Below, piece by piece: positions 24,589 through 32,887 of a stretch of 64,000 nt of DNA (position 1 is the first letter of the stretch; every line of letters begins with the position of its first letter). The DNA is from WTJH01 sp049889695 (lineage in GTDB: Bacteria > Bacteroidota > Bacteroidia > Flavobacteriales > Flavobacteriaceae). The stretch lies in the NCBI GenBank assembly GCA_049889695.1, contig JBMHCX010000005.1, forward strand, positions 124,001-188,000, in the 5' to 3' direction. Under the pieces are notes generated by a model. It was not told the origin of the DNA, did not search any database, and saw nothing but the letters and a program-made list of their open reading frames with translations. The position numbers were made by a program, and so were the translations under genes.

Positions 24589-25839
24589 TTAATTCATTAA
24601 ATTAAAGCTATTTAGCGTTTCAGAGCCGATTAATGCATCGTGCAGAGCTCCAAAGTCCCTGTAGTAGACCAAAACAGTGTATTCATTTTCGGTCTGGGCG
24701 TGTTGCCCTCCCAAGGGTAAAATATTTGAATGATCTGAACTATTCGAAAGGTAATACTGGTAATTATAGACCCCTTGTTTGAGGAGAATAAAGTTCTCAT
24801 ACTGCCCTGTTTCAGGATTGAAAAGCATCTCAGATTTTTGGGTGGGTAAAAAATTATTAAAATGCCCTAATACAAATACTCTGTCGTCGGTATTTGGTGC
24901 AGGGGCATTGAAATTAAAATGAACCCAAGTATAATCCGCAATCTGATGTCGATCGCCATAATTTTGAACGGTTTGGATTTGAAACCGACCATTTAAATCT
25001 GCCGTCCAGGAGTAGGGGCTTTGTCCAAAAAACCGGTCGACGTGTAGGTGTGTCGTGTATAGATCTGCACTTTCTACGTAGGCGGTCTGCGGACCTGGGA
25101 TCCGTGCGTCTTTGGTGTCAAAGAACAGAAATTCATTCTCGCCGTTGAACTGTAACAATGGATCTAATCGAAAATCTATTTGATTCCCTCTGTTGAATTG
25201 AATGGGGATGGGGCCTTGCATTTTGTCCCAGCGGCGGTTTTGGATTACATATACATGTAGCCTGCCCTCTGGCTGTCGGAGACTATTGCCAGCATTATTA
25301 ATGCTGAATTGAACTCTCTGATGCGTTTGAAAATCTTCCAAATCGATACTTCGATGAAGACTACCTGCTATATTGATTCGCTCTTCACTGATGGCAAAGG
25401 GTCTAGAGAAAATTATATTTCCACTGATATCCTGAACTTCCACCAGATAGTTGCCGCTCAATAGTGGTTGAGTCTCAGTATTGGGGAAAGCTAATCGATA
25501 GTGGGTATAGGGTTGAATGGTATTCACAGCATTGACAAAATCGATTATTCTCCCCTGAGCGATCCCTTGCAAATATTCATTTTCAAAAAGAGTACTGGGT
25601 TCCCAGTTGTGGTCAAAATATTTTAGACTATAGAAATAATCAGCCTCCTGGGCTCTTAAATCGTCAAAATGCAAAATGGCGACATCTCTTGATCCCAGTA
25701 TGGGGAAAGCTTCCATTTGACCGTTGACTTCAAAAAAAATTGATTGAATATAGTCGGGTGTTTGTTGCGGGAAATTTTGGGTGTATGCACGGCTCATGAG
25801 CATTCCCATCCACACGGCAAACAACAATTTAAGTTTCAT
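24589..25839 (-). CDS. Type IX secretion plug-domain protein (DUF5103)
   Basis: A 416-residue protein with a signal peptide (MKLKLLFAVWMGMLMSRAYTQ) and the DUF5103 architecture: beta-rich domains with YFYSLKYFDHNWEPS, the EYLQGIAQGRI stretch and the C-terminal VFVLGHFNNFL, GVYNYQYYL and VLVYYRDFG. To my knowledge this family includes the plug that seals the SprA translocon of the F. johnsoniae type IX secretion system. The location is therefore the periplasmic face of the outer membrane. Other T9SS genes are not in the window. It is divergent from nqrA. Confidence 0.82.
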   Translation of the reverse strand: MKLKLLFAVWMGMLMSRAYTQNFPQQTPDYIQSIFFEVNGQMEAFPILGSRDVAILHFDDLRAQEADYFYSLKYFDHNWEPSTLFENEYLQGIAQGRIIDFVNAVNTIQPYTHYRLAFPNTETQPLLSGNYLVEVQDISGNIIFSRPFAISEERINIAGSLHRSIDLEDFQTHQRVQFSINNAGNSLRQPEGRLHVYVIQNRRWDKMQGPIPIQFNRGNQIDFRLDPLLQFNGENEFLFFDTKDARIPGPQTAYVESADLYTTHLHVDRFFGQSPYSWTADLNGRFQIQTVQNYGDRHQIADYTWVHFNFNAPAPNTDDRVFVLGHFNNFLPTQKSEMLFNPETGQYENFILLKQGVYNYQYYLSNSSDHSNILPLGGQHAQTENEYTVLVYYRDFGALHDALIGSETLNSFNLMN

Positions 25840-25941
25840 AATTCAAAGAAACTAAAAATAACGCAAGCTAGATTTATTTAGAAATGATATAAATAATTAA
25901 AATCAGCGGGGATTAAATTTTAGGATGTATTCACGAATGCT

Positions 25942-25949
25942 TAAATTTG
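25942..25949 (+). promoter_or_regulatory. Putative -7 box (TAAATTTG) for the nqr operon
   Basis: Exact TAnnTTTG match 27 bases before the nqrA ATG. The TTG at its 3' end is in frame with nqrA and could be mistaken for the start codon. The -33 region is only a T-run (25918-25921). Confidence 0.5.
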
Positions 25950-25976
25950 CGTGATTTTAGAAAAACAAAAAGCTTT

Positions 25977-27329
25977 ATGTCCAATGACATTCGCATCCGA
26001 AGAGGTGCCCAACTGAAGCTTAAAGGTCAGGCTGAGAAAATCTTAAATGTAGCGGAGCCGTCCAGCACCTATGCTTTACAGCCAGATGATTTTTTTGCAA
26101 CCACACCTAAATTAGCTGTTCGAGAAGGAGATCAAGTGTCGCAAGGTTCTCTTATTTTCTTCGATAAAAAAGACCCACGTATAAAATTTGTCAGCCCAGT
26201 TGCTGGTGTTGTGCAAGAAATTGTTCGAGGGGCCAAACGAAAAATTCTTAAAGTAGTTATTGCAAGAACGGGTGATAAACAAGAACAATACGATGTAAGT
26301 ACGGAAAACCGAACAACAAGAGATCAAATCATTTCCTTAATGTTGTCTTCTGGTTGTTGGCCATTCATCAAACAACGTCCTTACGATGTGGTCGCTTGTC
26401 CTGACGATCACCCCAAAGCCATTTTAATCTCGACCTATGCTACGGCTCCTTTAGATGTCGATTTTGAATTTCTACTCAAAAACAGCAAAGATGAGTTTCA
26501 AGCTGGGATTAATGTACTTTCAAAGCTGACCGAGGGATCATTGTTTTTGACCTACGACAATAGTTTTGGAGGCTTCTTTACCGATATTGACAATGTCACA
26601 TCTGTATCGGTTAAAGGACCGCATCCTGCTGGAGACCCCAGTGTTCAAATACAAAAACTCTGTCCGTTAAACTCAGGAGAACGCGTATGGGTTGTTCGAC
26701 CTGAAGACGTCGTTAACATCGGTCGCTTTTTTGAGACAGGAGTGTACAGCGCCCAAAGAACAGTTGCTGTTGCTGGTGGATCTATTGCTGCACCTCAGTA
26801 TTTCCAAACTACGATTGGAGCAGAAATGGCTCCTCTTTTGGAAATCGCTCAGATAGATACAACAAAACAATTACGAGTGATTAATGGAAATGTACTGACA
26901 GGTATTTCAACTGCCGCCAACGGGCATTTGGGATATTACAACAATCTTGTGTCGGTGATTCCAGAAGGGAACCATTACCGATTATTTGGTTGGTTACCCT
27001 TTGTTGGGAACAATATTCCTAGCCTTTCCAAAACCTCTCTTTCATGGATATTTGGAAAAAAAGGCTTTGATGTGGACACCAATCTAAATGGTGAAGAACG
27101 CGCTCTTGTCGTCACAGGAGAGATGGAAAAAGTTTTCCCAATGGATATTTTCCCTATGCAACTGTTGAAAGCTTGTTTAGTAGAAGATATTGAGAAAATG
27201 GAAGCCTTAGGGATCTACGAAGTTGTTGCTGAAGATTTTGGGCTTATTGACTATGCGAATACTTCAAAAATTGAAGCTCAAAATATTATTCGCAAAGGGA
27301 TAGAATTGATGATTAAAGAAGTAGGATAA
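25977..27329 (+). CDS. nqrA: Na+-translocating NADH:quinone reductase subunit A
   Basis: Peripheral cytoplasmic subunit of the Na+-pumping respiratory complex, linked to quinone binding. The 450-residue protein begins MSNDIRIRRGAQL and has an N-terminal barrel-like domain with KLAVREGDQVSQG and FVSPVAGVVQEIVRGAKR. Its C-terminal half carries GRFFETGVYSAQRTVAVAG, HLGYYNNLVSVIPEG and PMDIFPMQLLKACLVEDIEKME. Length is close to the Vibrio subunit (446). The ATG at 25977 is chosen over the TTG of the promoter box. It is first of six genes with gaps of 2-11 bases. Confidence 0.96.
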   Translation: MSNDIRIRRGAQLKLKGQAEKILNVAEPSSTYALQPDDFFATTPKLAVREGDQVSQGSLIFFDKKDPRIKFVSPVAGVVQEIVRGAKRKILKVVIARTGDKQEQYDVSTENRTTRDQIISLMLSSGCWPFIKQRPYDVVACPDDHPKAILISTYATAPLDVDFEFLLKNSKDEFQAGINVLSKLTEGSLFLTYDNSFGGFFTDIDNVTSVSVKGPHPAGDPSVQIQKLCPLNSGERVWVVRPEDVVNIGRFFETGVYSAQRTVAVAGGSIAAPQYFQTTIGAEMAPLLEIAQIDTTKQLRVINGNVLTGISTAANGHLGYYNNLVSVIPEGNHYRLFGWLPFVGNNIPSLSKTSLSWIFGKKGFDVDTNLNGEERALVVTGEMEKVFPMDIFPMQLLKACLVEDIEKMEALGIYEVVAEDFGLIDYANTSKIEAQNIIRKGIELMIKEVG

Positions 27330-27340
27330 AATTATTGAAG

Positions 27341-28498
27341 ATGGAATTTCTAAGAAAACGCCTTGATGCCCTTAAAAAACCTTTCGGAAAGGGGCAGAAA
27401 TATGAAAAATTTGCACCAGCAATTAATGCATTCGACACCTTTTTGTTTGTGCCGAATCACACCACTCAAAAAGGAGCTCATATTCGAGATGCAGTCGATC
27501 TTAAACGAACAATGGTTACCGTGATCATTGCTTTGCTACCGGCACTTGTCTACGGGATCTACAACACTGGTTATCAATATTACATTCAAACAGGAGAAGC
27601 TTTTGGATTTTTTGATGCCTTTATCCATGGCGCATGGAAAATTGTTCCCATGATTGCTGTTTCCTACATTGTAGGGCTTTCCATTGAATTTGCTTTTGCA
27701 GTCTACAGAGGGCACGAGGTCAATGAAGGATACCTAGTCACTGGACTTTTGATTCCGATGATTATGCCAGTAGATATCCCTTTGTGGATGGTGGCTCTAT
27801 CGGTTGCATTTGCCGTATTAATTGCTAAGGAAGCCTTCGGAGGAACAGGAATGAATATCTTAAATCCAGCGCTTACGGCACGGGCTTTTGCATTCTTTGC
27901 CTATCCCACCTATATGTCTGGAAATAAAGTTTGGGTTTCTGAAGCTTCCGCTATCGACGGTATTTCAGGTGAAACCATACTTGGAACCTTAGCTGCTGGA
28001 GGGCAAGTGAACTACAGCATGTTCGAAATGTTCCAAGGAGCTATTCCTGGTTCTATTGCTGAAACTTCAACCTTGTGGGTGTTCGTGGGAGCTTTAGTAC
28101 TCATTGCCACGGGTGTTGGAAGTTGGAGAATTATGGCTGGGGGAGTCCTCGGAGCAGCCTTTGTAGGGTTCCTATTTAACCTTTGGGGAGCAAATGCTTT
28201 GATGAGCTTTTCTTGGATGAATCATTTGGTTGTAGGAGGCTTTGCTTTTGGAATTGTGTTTATGGCGACAGATCCAGTGTCAGCAGCGCAAACCCAAAAA
28301 GGAAAATGGATCTATGGCTTTTTGGTCGGAGTATTCTGTATCCTTATACGAGTCTTTAATCCTGCATATCCAGAGGGTGTGATGCTTGCCATTCTTCTCA
28401 TGAATGTATTTGCACCAACCATCGACCACTATGTTGTGGAAGGAAATATTAATAAACGTAAAAAACGTTGGGCGGCTGCTCAACTTAAAACGGCTTAA
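27341..28498 (+). CDS. nqrB: Na+-translocating NADH:quinone reductase subunit B
   Basis: Membrane subunit with about ten helices that carries a covalent FMN and forms much of the Na+ path. The 385-residue protein has a cytoplasmic N-terminus, LKRTMVTVIIALLPAL as first helix, GGTGMNILNPALTARAFAFF, and the FMN-attachment region DGISGETILG with the likely acceptor Thr212. Vibrio has SGAT at this site, so Ala is replaced by Glu here. I use the ATG at 27341; a TTG two codons earlier is possible. ApbE, which attaches the FMN, is encoded 4 kb downstream. Confidence 0.95.
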   Translation: MEFLRKRLDALKKPFGKGQKYEKFAPAINAFDTFLFVPNHTTQKGAHIRDAVDLKRTMVTVIIALLPALVYGIYNTGYQYYIQTGEAFGFFDAFIHGAWKIVPMIAVSYIVGLSIEFAFAVYRGHEVNEGYLVTGLLIPMIMPVDIPLWMVALSVAFAVLIAKEAFGGTGMNILNPALTARAFAFFAYPTYMSGNKVWVSEASAIDGISGETILGTLAAGGQVNYSMFEMFQGAIPGSIAETSTLWVFVGALVLIATGVGSWRIMAGGVLGAAFVGFLFNLWGANALMSFSWMNHLVVGGFAFGIVFMATDPVSAAQTQKGKWIYGFLVGVFCILIRVFNPAYPEGVMLAILLMNVFAPTIDHYVVEGNINKRKKRWAAAQLKTA

Positions 28499-28500
28499 AT

Positions 28501-29235
28501 ATGAATAGAGATAGCAACGCATACACCTTTCTATTTGCAGCAGTAATGGTTCTTGTAGTGGCTTCTAGTTTAGCTTTTACAGCAAGTTCACTGAAAGCTC
28601 GCCAAGCAGATAATGTTCGGAAAGAAAAAATGCAAAATATTCTTTCCACTATTGGAATCGAAACCTCACGCGAGGAAGCGGAGGTTAAGTACAAGGAGTT
28701 CATCAAACAAGCGGTGTCATTACAGTCCGATGGTTCTATCGACCCAAGTGTAGATGCCTTTGAAGTTCAACTTAATACAGAGTTAAAAAAGCCTGTCGAT
28801 CAACAGCGTTTTCCGTTATATATCGCTACTGTGGAAGAGCAGAACTATTATATCATTCCGCTGCGCGGTGCTGGACTTTGGGATGCCATCTGGGGATATG
28901 TAGCCCTTAAGGATGACCGAAATACCATTAAAGGTGCTGTTTTCGATCATAAAGGAGAAACCGCTGGACTAGGTGCTGAAATTACACAACAGTGGTTCCA
29001 AGATCGTTTTGTGGATGAAAAAGTATTCGACGAGAATGGGCAACTTGTCGGTATTGCCGTTTCAAAAACCAACAATGATCCGCAAGGACTCGACAAGAAC
29101 GATCATGAGGTAGATGCTATCTCAGGGGCAACCATTACTGGAGATGGTGTTACAGCGATGATTTCTGAACGTCTACAACACTATTTACCCTATTTGCAAA
29201 AAGAAGAATCACCCGCTTTAGTGGCTTTAAACTAA
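28501..29235 (+). CDS. nqrC: Na+-translocating NADH:quinone reductase subunit C
   Basis: Subunit with one N-terminal membrane helix (about 8-28) and a periplasmic FMN-binding domain. The covalent FMN site is Thr211 in AISGATITGDGVT, matching the family's SGAT(L/I)T signature. GAGLWDAIWGYVAL and GETAGLGAEI are other family motifs. The protein has 244 residues. It starts two bases after the nqrB stop and is six bases from nqrD. Confidence 0.96.
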   Translation: MNRDSNAYTFLFAAVMVLVVASSLAFTASSLKARQADNVRKEKMQNILSTIGIETSREEAEVKYKEFIKQAVSLQSDGSIDPSVDAFEVQLNTELKKPVDQQRFPLYIATVEEQNYYIIPLRGAGLWDAIWGYVALKDDRNTIKGAVFDHKGETAGLGAEITQQWFQDRFVDEKVFDENGQLVGIAVSKTNNDPQGLDKNDHEVDAISGATITGDGVTAMISERLQHYLPYLQKEESPALVALN

Positions 29236-29241
29236 TTACGT

Positions 29242-29925
29242 ATGTCATCTGAAACCAAAAAGCCTTCGGTTCTATTTGTCAATAAAGACAAGGAACCCTT
29301 GTTTTCGAAAAAAAATAGAGCTCTGCTCTCCGATCCCCTAGACGATAATAACCCAATTACCGTCCAGGTACTCGGTATTTGCTCTGCCTTGGCGATTACT
29401 GTACAGCTAAAGCCAGCAGTGGTGATGAGTGTTTCTGTGATGGCTGTAATGGCGGCAAGTAATGTCATTATTTCTCTACTTCGGAATCTGATTCCTAACC
29501 GTATCCGTATTATCGTTCAGTTAGTCGTTGTGGCTTCTATGGTAATCTTGGTCGACCAGGTACTTCGAGCATTTGCCTATGATGTCAGTAAGGAGCTTTC
29601 CATTTTTATTGGACTCATCATAACCAACTGTATCGTTATGGGGCGTTTAGAAGCCTTTGCCTTAGGAAATGGTGTATGGAAATCCTTCCTCGATGGTATC
29701 GGAAATGCAGCTGGTTACGGTTTTATTTTAATTGTAGTGGCCTTCTTTAGAGAGCTTTTAGGTTCTGGTAAGCTTTTTGGGTTCCAGGTTATTCCTGATA
29801 CTCTATATGAAATGGGATATGTGAACAACGGATTGATGTTGCTTTCCCCAATGGCACTGATTACTGTAGGTATTTTTATTTGGCTACAGCGATCTCGTAA
29901 CCGTACGCTCATCGAAAAAAATTAA
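29242..29925 (+). CDS. nqrD: Na+-translocating NADH:quinone reductase subunit D
   Basis: Membrane subunit with about six helices, one of the inverted-repeat pair with NqrE that holds the membrane iron centre. The 227-residue protein has QVLGICSALAITVQLKPA with one conserved cysteine and IIVQLVVVASMVILVDQVL. The second conserved cysteine is in IGLIITNCIVMGRLEAFA. The N-terminal 35 residues are a polar extension before the first helix. Confidence 0.95.
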   Translation: MSSETKKPSVLFVNKDKEPLFSKKNRALLSDPLDDNNPITVQVLGICSALAITVQLKPAVVMSVSVMAVMAASNVIISLLRNLIPNRIRIIVQLVVVASMVILVDQVLRAFAYDVSKELSIFIGLIITNCIVMGRLEAFALGNGVWKSFLDGIGNAAGYGFILIVVAFFRELLGSGKLFGFQVIPDTLYEMGYVNNGLMLLSPMALITVGIFIWLQRSRNRTLIEKN

Positions 29926-29934
29926 TCCCCTACT

Positions 29935-30552
29935 ATGGAAAACTATATCAACTTATTTGTTAAAAGCATCTTCATTGAGAATATGATTTTTGCCTATTTC
30001 TTGGGGATGTGTTCGTACTTAGCAGTTTCAAAAACCGTTAAAACAGCTGTAGGGCTCGGATTGGCCGTTATTTTCGTACTGGCCATTACCGTCCCGATCA
30101 ACTTTTTGTTAGACACCTACTTACTCAGACCAGGTGCTCTCCAGTGGTTAGATGCTAGCTATGCTAGTATAGACCTCAGCTTTTTGAGTTTTATCATGTT
30201 CATCGCGGTGATTGCCTCAATGGTGCAACTGGTGGAAATGATAGTCGAAAAGTTTGCTCCCGCCCTTTATGGTGCATTGGGGATATTCTTGCCCCTTATC
30301 GCCGTTAACTGTGCGATTCTAGGAGGATCTTTATTTATGCAGCAGAAAGATTTCGCTGGACTGGGCGAAAGTGCCGTTTACGGTCTTGGTTCAGGGATCG
30401 GGTGGTTCTTAGCGATCATCGCTATTGCTGCCATACGTGAAAAAATCACCTATTCTAATGTTCCTGCTCCCCTGCGAGGACTTGGAATAACTTTTATTAT
30501 AACAGGACTTATGGCCCTTGGGTTTATGAGTTTTATGGGAATTAAATTATAA
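29935..30552 (+). CDS. nqrE: Na+-translocating NADH:quinone reductase subunit E
   Basis: Membrane partner of NqrD, 205 residues and about six helices, in the inverted topology. Motifs include IENMIFAYFLGMCSYLAVSK with the first iron-ligand cysteine and IFLPLIAVNCAILGGSLFM with the second. GIGWFLAIIAIAAIREK follows. Length equals the usual family size (about 198-205). Gaps of nine bases on each side keep it within the operon. Confidence 0.96.
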   Translation: MENYINLFVKSIFIENMIFAYFLGMCSYLAVSKTVKTAVGLGLAVIFVLAITVPINFLLDTYLLRPGALQWLDASYASIDLSFLSFIMFIAVIASMVQLVEMIVEKFAPALYGALGIFLPLIAVNCAILGGSLFMQQKDFAGLGESAVYGLGSGIGWFLAIIAIAAIREKITYSNVPAPLRGLGITFIITGLMALGFMSFMGIKL

Positions 30553-30561
30553 GCTTTAGAG

Positions 30562-31857
30562 ATGGATATAAGTGTAATTGTAGCTAGTGTAGTTGTATTT
30601 TTAGTCGTTACCTTTTTGTTGGTTGGAATTTTGTTAGGAGCTAAGGCAAAACTATTGCCCTCAGGACCTGTGTCCCTTCTGATTAACGGGGAGAACGATA
30701 TTCAGGTTTCCTCAGGCGGAACACTTTTAGGAACGCTTGGGAATAGTAAGATTTTTCTTCCTTCTGCCTGTGGTGGTGGAGGAACTTGTATTCAGTGTAA
30801 ATGCCGTGTTCTTGAAGGCGGTGGAGAAATTCTTCCAACGGAAGCTCCCCACTTTACTCGAAAAGAAGTAGCGGAAGGATGGCGTTTAGGCTGCCAGGTG
30901 AAAGTTAAAGAAAACATGGTTATCGAGGTTCCTGAAGAAGTTTTTGGTATCAAAAAATGGGAAGCTACTGTTGTTCGCAACTGGAATGTGGCCTCTTTTA
31001 TCAAAGAGTTTGTAGTCGAAATTCCTGAAGAGATGGACTACAAAGCTGGAGGATATATCCAAATTGAGATCCCAGAATGTGAAGTCAAATACAGCGATAT
31101 TGATATTACTGCTCACCCAGAAGAGCACCCAGGAGAGCCCGATAAGTTTAAACTTGAATGGGATAAATTTAATCTCTGGCCCCTAGTGATGAAAAATCCT
31201 GAAAATGTAGAAAGAGCCTATTCAATGGCTTCGTATCCTGCTGAAGGGCGCGAAATCATGCTTAATGTGCGAATTGCTACTCCACCATGGGATCGTAATA
31301 AGAACGGATGGATGGACGTCAATCCTGGTGTCGCTTCCTCTTATATTTTCTCCAAAAAGGCAGGCGACAAGGTCACTATTTCTGGCCCTTACGGAGAGTT
31401 CTTTATTAATCATTCAGAGGCTGAAATGCTGTATGTTGGAGGAGGAGCTGGTATGGCACCAATGCGTTCACACTTGTACGAGTTGTTCAGAACCCTACAA
31501 ACTGGACGTAAAGTAACCTTTTGGTATGGTGGGCGGTCTAAACGAGAACTCTTTTACACGGAGCACTTCAGAGCCCTAGAAAGAGATTTCCCTAACTTCA
31601 AATTCTACATTGCTCTTTCAGAGCCACTAGAAGAAGACAACTGGAAAGCAAAAGACGGTCTTGACGGGGAAGGTGATGGCTTTGTCGGCTTTGTTCATCA
31701 GGTAGTTATCGATAATTATCTATCGGCCCACGATGCGCCAGAAGATATCGAGGTGTATTTCTGTGGTCCACCACTGATGAACCAAGCGGTTGAGAAAATG
31801 GCGGATGACTTTGGTATACCCCCAGAGAATGTTCGTTTCGACGACTTCGGAGGTTAA
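30562..31857 (+). CDS. nqrF: Na+-translocating NADH:quinone reductase subunit F
   Basis: Electron entry subunit: oxidises NADH through FAD and a 2Fe-2S centre. The 431-residue protein has one N-terminal helix (about 5-28). The ferredoxin domain has cluster ligands Cys70, Cys76, Cys79 and Cys111 (ACGGGGTCIQCKC, RLGCQ). The reductase domain carries the FAD motif RAYSMASYP and the NADH motif GGGAGMAPMRSHL, ending in the aromatic-preceded FDDFGG. It is the last gene of the operon and is followed by an intrinsic terminator. Confidence 0.97.
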   Translation: MDISVIVASVVVFLVVTFLLVGILLGAKAKLLPSGPVSLLINGENDIQVSSGGTLLGTLGNSKIFLPSACGGGGTCIQCKCRVLEGGGEILPTEAPHFTRKEVAEGWRLGCQVKVKENMVIEVPEEVFGIKKWEATVVRNWNVASFIKEFVVEIPEEMDYKAGGYIQIEIPECEVKYSDIDITAHPEEHPGEPDKFKLEWDKFNLWPLVMKNPENVERAYSMASYPAEGREIMLNVRIATPPWDRNKNGWMDVNPGVASSYIFSKKAGDKVTISGPYGEFFINHSEAEMLYVGGGAGMAPMRSHLYELFRTLQTGRKVTFWYGGRSKRELFYTEHFRALERDFPNFKFYIALSEPLEEDNWKAKDGLDGEGDGFVGFVHQVVIDNYLSAHDAPEDIEVYFCGPPLMNQAVEKMADDFGIPPENVRFDDFGG

Positions 31858-31864
31858 ATATTTG

Positions 31865-31891
31865 AATCCCGCCACTGGCGGGATTTTTTTT
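31865..31891 (+). terminator. Intrinsic terminator of the nqr operon
   Basis: AATCCCGCC (31865-31873) and GGCGGGATT (31877-31885) form a perfect 9-bp stem with an ACT loop and continue into a T-run to 31891. The T-run side fits the + strand. The minus-strand side lacks a good U-tract. Confidence 0.9.
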
Positions 31892-32456
31892 ACAACTCAT
31901 CTTCCAAGGGAATAGTATCGTTTACATGTAGCGTAGGCTCCCCTTTTTGTTGTTCAGTAAATTCATATTGGATCAGTTCATCTGGGTTCATCTTTTTTGA
32001 AAATACATTGGCATAGAAGGTGTTACGGATAGTGCTGAGTAACTGATCTTTCGATAGTCCTATATCTGTGCTGAGACAGTTGAGATGTTCTCGGATTTCC
32101 TCTAATACGGCTCTGTTGGGGATTTGGACAATAAAGTCAGAATCCGTTTCAGATAAATTGGTAAACGTAGAGGTATAGACTTTTCCTTCGATTTTAGAGT
32201 CGGGATTCATTTCTACGCGACCCGTACAGAACACGTTTCCCTTTAAAGTTCCTGATAAAATAAGATCCTCGCAAATGATGTCACCAGTGACAAAAGAGGA
32301 GACGTCGATAATGACTTTTTGTTGCGAAAGAATAGTGCCTTTGAAGTTACATTCGATTCGTATCGATTTAAGTGATTTTAAGTAGCCTTCAAGGTAACTG
32401 TCGGTTGGAATTAGAATAGGCGAAGAACTTGAGCCATTGGTATTGTTCTGTTTCAT
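31890..32456 (-). CDS. Bactofilin-domain (polymer-forming cytoskeletal) protein
   Basis: A 188-residue protein with a bactofilin beta-helix over about residues 30-105. The repeating pattern is visible in FKGTILSQQKVIIDVSSFV, TGDIICEDLILSGTLKGN and VEMNPDSKIEGKVYTS. Bactofilins polymerise without nucleotide and act as scaffolds for envelope or cell-shape machinery. The C-terminal 80 residues are acidic and helical and unlike short bactofilins, perhaps a partner-binding region. Its role in this organism is not known. Confidence 0.8.
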   Translation of the reverse strand: MKQNNTNGSSSSPILIPTDSYLEGYLKSLKSIRIECNFKGTILSQQKVIIDVSSFVTGDIICEDLILSGTLKGNVFCTGRVEMNPDSKIEGKVYTSTFTNLSETDSDFIVQIPNRAVLEEIREHLNCLSTDIGLSKDQLLSTIRNTFYANVFSKKMNPDELIQYEFTEQQKGEPTLHVNDTIPLEDEL

Positions 32457-32521
32457 TGGTAAAAGATTTGGGTTACTAAATGTACATTTTATTTCTTTGT
32501 AAAAAAAATTGCTCTAGAAGT

Positions 32522-32887
32522 ATGGAAAATCAAGATTTCACTCCTAAGGAGTTGCATCAAATGGCGATGAAGGAAGTAGGCGATCATCTGGAGGAAGTGG
32601 GCTTTGAGTTTTTATCCATCAGCTCAGATCTGAAAAAAGACCCGCAATTTGTATGTCTGAAAGAAAAAAAATTACACTTTGTTGTGGTGAAAAGCTATGT
32701 ATATCCCTCCAATCCAAATCAGTATGACAAAGATTTGATGGAAAAAATCACCACACATGCGGAGAAGTACAATGCCAAAGTATGGTATGCCGGTGTAGGT
32801 TTTGCCAGAGCAGCAGATTATAATTTGCCATTGTTGAGATCTGAACCCATGGCTATTAATTTTACAGGGTTAAATGAAATACTATAA
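32522..32887 (+). CDS. Small conserved protein upstream of apbE, function unknown
   Basis: A 121-residue soluble protein with no signal peptide or membrane segment. It contains a beta-hairpin-like FVCLKEKKLHFVVVKSYVYP and a later KVWYAGVGFARAADYNLPL. I believe relatives in flavobacteria have been labelled as an Nqr subunit F, but it has no cluster cysteines, FAD or NADH motif, so that name is not supported. It overlaps apbE by 14 bases, which suggests coupled expression and a possible link to flavin transfer to Nqr. The ATG at 32522 was chosen; an in-frame ATG at 32480 would add 14 residues. Confidence 0.75.
   Translation: MENQDFTPKELHQMAMKEVGDHLEEVGFEFLSISSDLKKDPQFVCLKEKKLHFVVVKSYVYPSNPNQYDKDLMEKITTHAEKYNAKVWYAGVGFARAADYNLPLLRSEPMAINFTGLNEIL

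Noticed and set aside
25947..25976. TTG start for nqrA
   Set aside because: The TTG is the end of the TAAATTTG promoter box. NqrA homologues start at the ATG at 25977.
32522..32887. Calling this gene an Nqr subunit F
   Set aside because: It has no ferredoxin cysteines, FAD or NADH motif. The real nqrF is at 30562-31857.
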